DNA of 44,640 bases, taken from contig JANJVQ010000012.1 in NCBI GenBank assembly GCA_024710005.1, positions 1 to 44,640 of the forward strand, given 5' to 3'. Below, piece by piece: positions 44,213-44,640 of the stretch; positions within the stretch are counted from its first letter, which is position 1, and the number at the start of each line of letters is the position of its first letter. The position numbers and the translations under genes are program-made. The notes under the pieces were generated by a model. The model was not told the DNA's origin, searched no databases, and worked only from the letters and a program-made list of their open reading frames with translations. The DNA is from Paludibacter sp. (lineage in GTDB: Bacteria > Bacteroidota > Bacteroidia > Bacteroidales > Paludibacteraceae).

Positions 44213-44313
44213 TACAAATGTAATCATATTGTTTTACAAATCCAAACCTTACAAATGTACAGTTCAATTACAAATATAAATTTAAATTCACACAACTAAA
44301 TATTACATATGTA
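44213..44313. promoter_or_regulatory. Three TACAWATGTA sites, candidate XRE operators
   Basis: TACAAATGTA at 44213-44222 and 44250-44259 and TACATATGTA at 44304-44313 (inside the perfect palindrome TTACATATGTAA, 44303-44314) lie 37 and 54 bases apart upstream of the XRE gene. Two of them contain TACATTTG on the minus strand and therefore coincide with possible -7 boxes. Confidence 0.45.
44215..44246 (-). promoter_or_regulatory. Promoter of the XRE regulator
   Basis: On the minus strand TTTG (44243-44246) and TACATTTG (44215-44222) are 20 bases apart, close to the Bacteroidota consensus. The ATG is 38 bases downstream. The -7 box lies within the first TACAAATGTA palindrome, so a bound repressor would block it. 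Confidence 0.6.
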
Positions 44314-44514
44314 ACATTCAAAAGTGATATTAATACACAAGTAAGATCAGATATTAATGTATATGAGATATATAGTTTTATATCAATTATATGTATTAAA
44401 CAACAAGATAAAGTATGTATTCGTAAAGTTCCCTATGACATAACTATACCACTAATCCATGAATATTAGTTCAATCTAATCAATTAATTTTATAGTTTAA
44501 TTAGACAGACTTAA

Positions 44515-44522
44515 TATCTTTG
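44515..44522 (+). promoter_or_regulatory. -7 promoter element near the right edge
   Basis: TATCTTTG on the plus strand points out of the window. No ideal -33 TTTG is present. The rest of 44314-44551 is AT-rich DNA in which nothing else is evident. Confidence 0.4.
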
Positions 44523-44551
44523 ATTATCAATATAATAATGGTAAAATTATT

Positions 44552-44617
44552 ATGATATATTGTAATACCTGGTTATTATTCACATTTGTTTGTGCCTTAA
44601 CTACACTTTTAATTTAG
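44552..44617 (+). CDS. Possible 21-residue hydrophobic peptide
   Basis: ATG at 44552 opens a 21-codon frame that is mostly hydrophobic (MIYCNTWLLFTFVCALTTLL plus one Ile, then TAG), 30 bases after a TATCTTTG box. It could be a leader or membrane peptide, but in AT-rich DNA such frames arise by chance. Confidence 0.15.
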   Translation: MIYCNTWLLFTFVCALTTLLI

Positions 44618-44640
44618 ATATTGTGTATAAATAACTGGTT

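Overview
The window looks like a chromosomal segment of an anaerobic or facultative Bacteroidota, most probably order Bacteroidales. Four things point there. Many genes are preceded by the Bacteroidota promoter -7 element TAnnTTTG, in the clearest cases with a TTTG box about 19-21 bp upstream, and most starts lack a Shine-Dalgarno sequence. DNA outside genes is very AT-rich. SecA is long (1100 aa). The gene families include OmpP1/FadL, DUF4494, a four-gene 2-oxoacid:ferredoxin oxidoreductase and a three-gene biotin-dependent acyl-CoA carboxylase. Genus cannot be fixed from the sequence alone.

Accessory left end (1 to about 3285). The left edge carries the start of a probable IS66-type insertion sequence gene. 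Next come a higBA-type toxin-antitoxin pair, an ORF-less 5'-truncated group II intron remnant on the minus strand (about 963-1262), a large attC-like imperfect palindrome ending in GTTAGGC, a DUF4143-type AAA ATPase, and a stub of a ParD-like antitoxin. Two adjacent tandem arrays follow. Both have a 22-bp period but unrelated sequences, and the second is built from palindromes and stops exactly at the stop codon of the next gene. This is the least ordinary part of the window.

Core region (3285-44176). A two-gene envelope operon (aromatic-rich secreted protein plus OmpP1/FadL porin) is followed by prmA, the ferredoxin-VorB/KorA-KorB-KorC operon, an AddB-like nuclease and a DUF554 membrane protein. 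Then come the carboxyltransferase-biotin carboxylase-BCCP operon (propionyl-CoA/methylmalonyl-CoA type), secA-lgt-ubiE, aspS, rsmG and tRNA-Pro(UGG). The run fabD, hemW, PBP1A and a TPR protein is on the plus strand. The operon DUF4494-yggS-folC is on the minus strand, and a secreted protein plus a THUMP-like methyltransferase are on the plus strand. The operon amn-holA-tex is divergent from a stand-alone HsdR-N-like protein. The end holds a small secreted protein, pyrK-pyrD and an XRE regulator preceded by three copies of a TACAWATGTA site. The last 460 bases are AT-rich and non-coding apart from a possible promoter and 21-codon ORF.

How the genes fit together: ferredoxin-dependent 2-oxoacid oxidation, the biotin carboxylase operon, a menaquinone-type UbiE and electron-transfer PyrK/PyrD are consistent with anaerobic, possibly propionate-linked metabolism. 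The rest is housekeeping: protein export and lipoprotein maturation, peptidoglycan synthesis, tRNA charging, folate and PLP homeostasis, and replication.

The observations most worth checking are the paired 22-bp arrays, the group II intron remnant with an enlarged domain V next to an attC-like palindrome, heptameric AGTGGTN repeats starting at stop codons inside two operons, and the XRE operator set. No complete new defence or metabolic system could be demonstrated.
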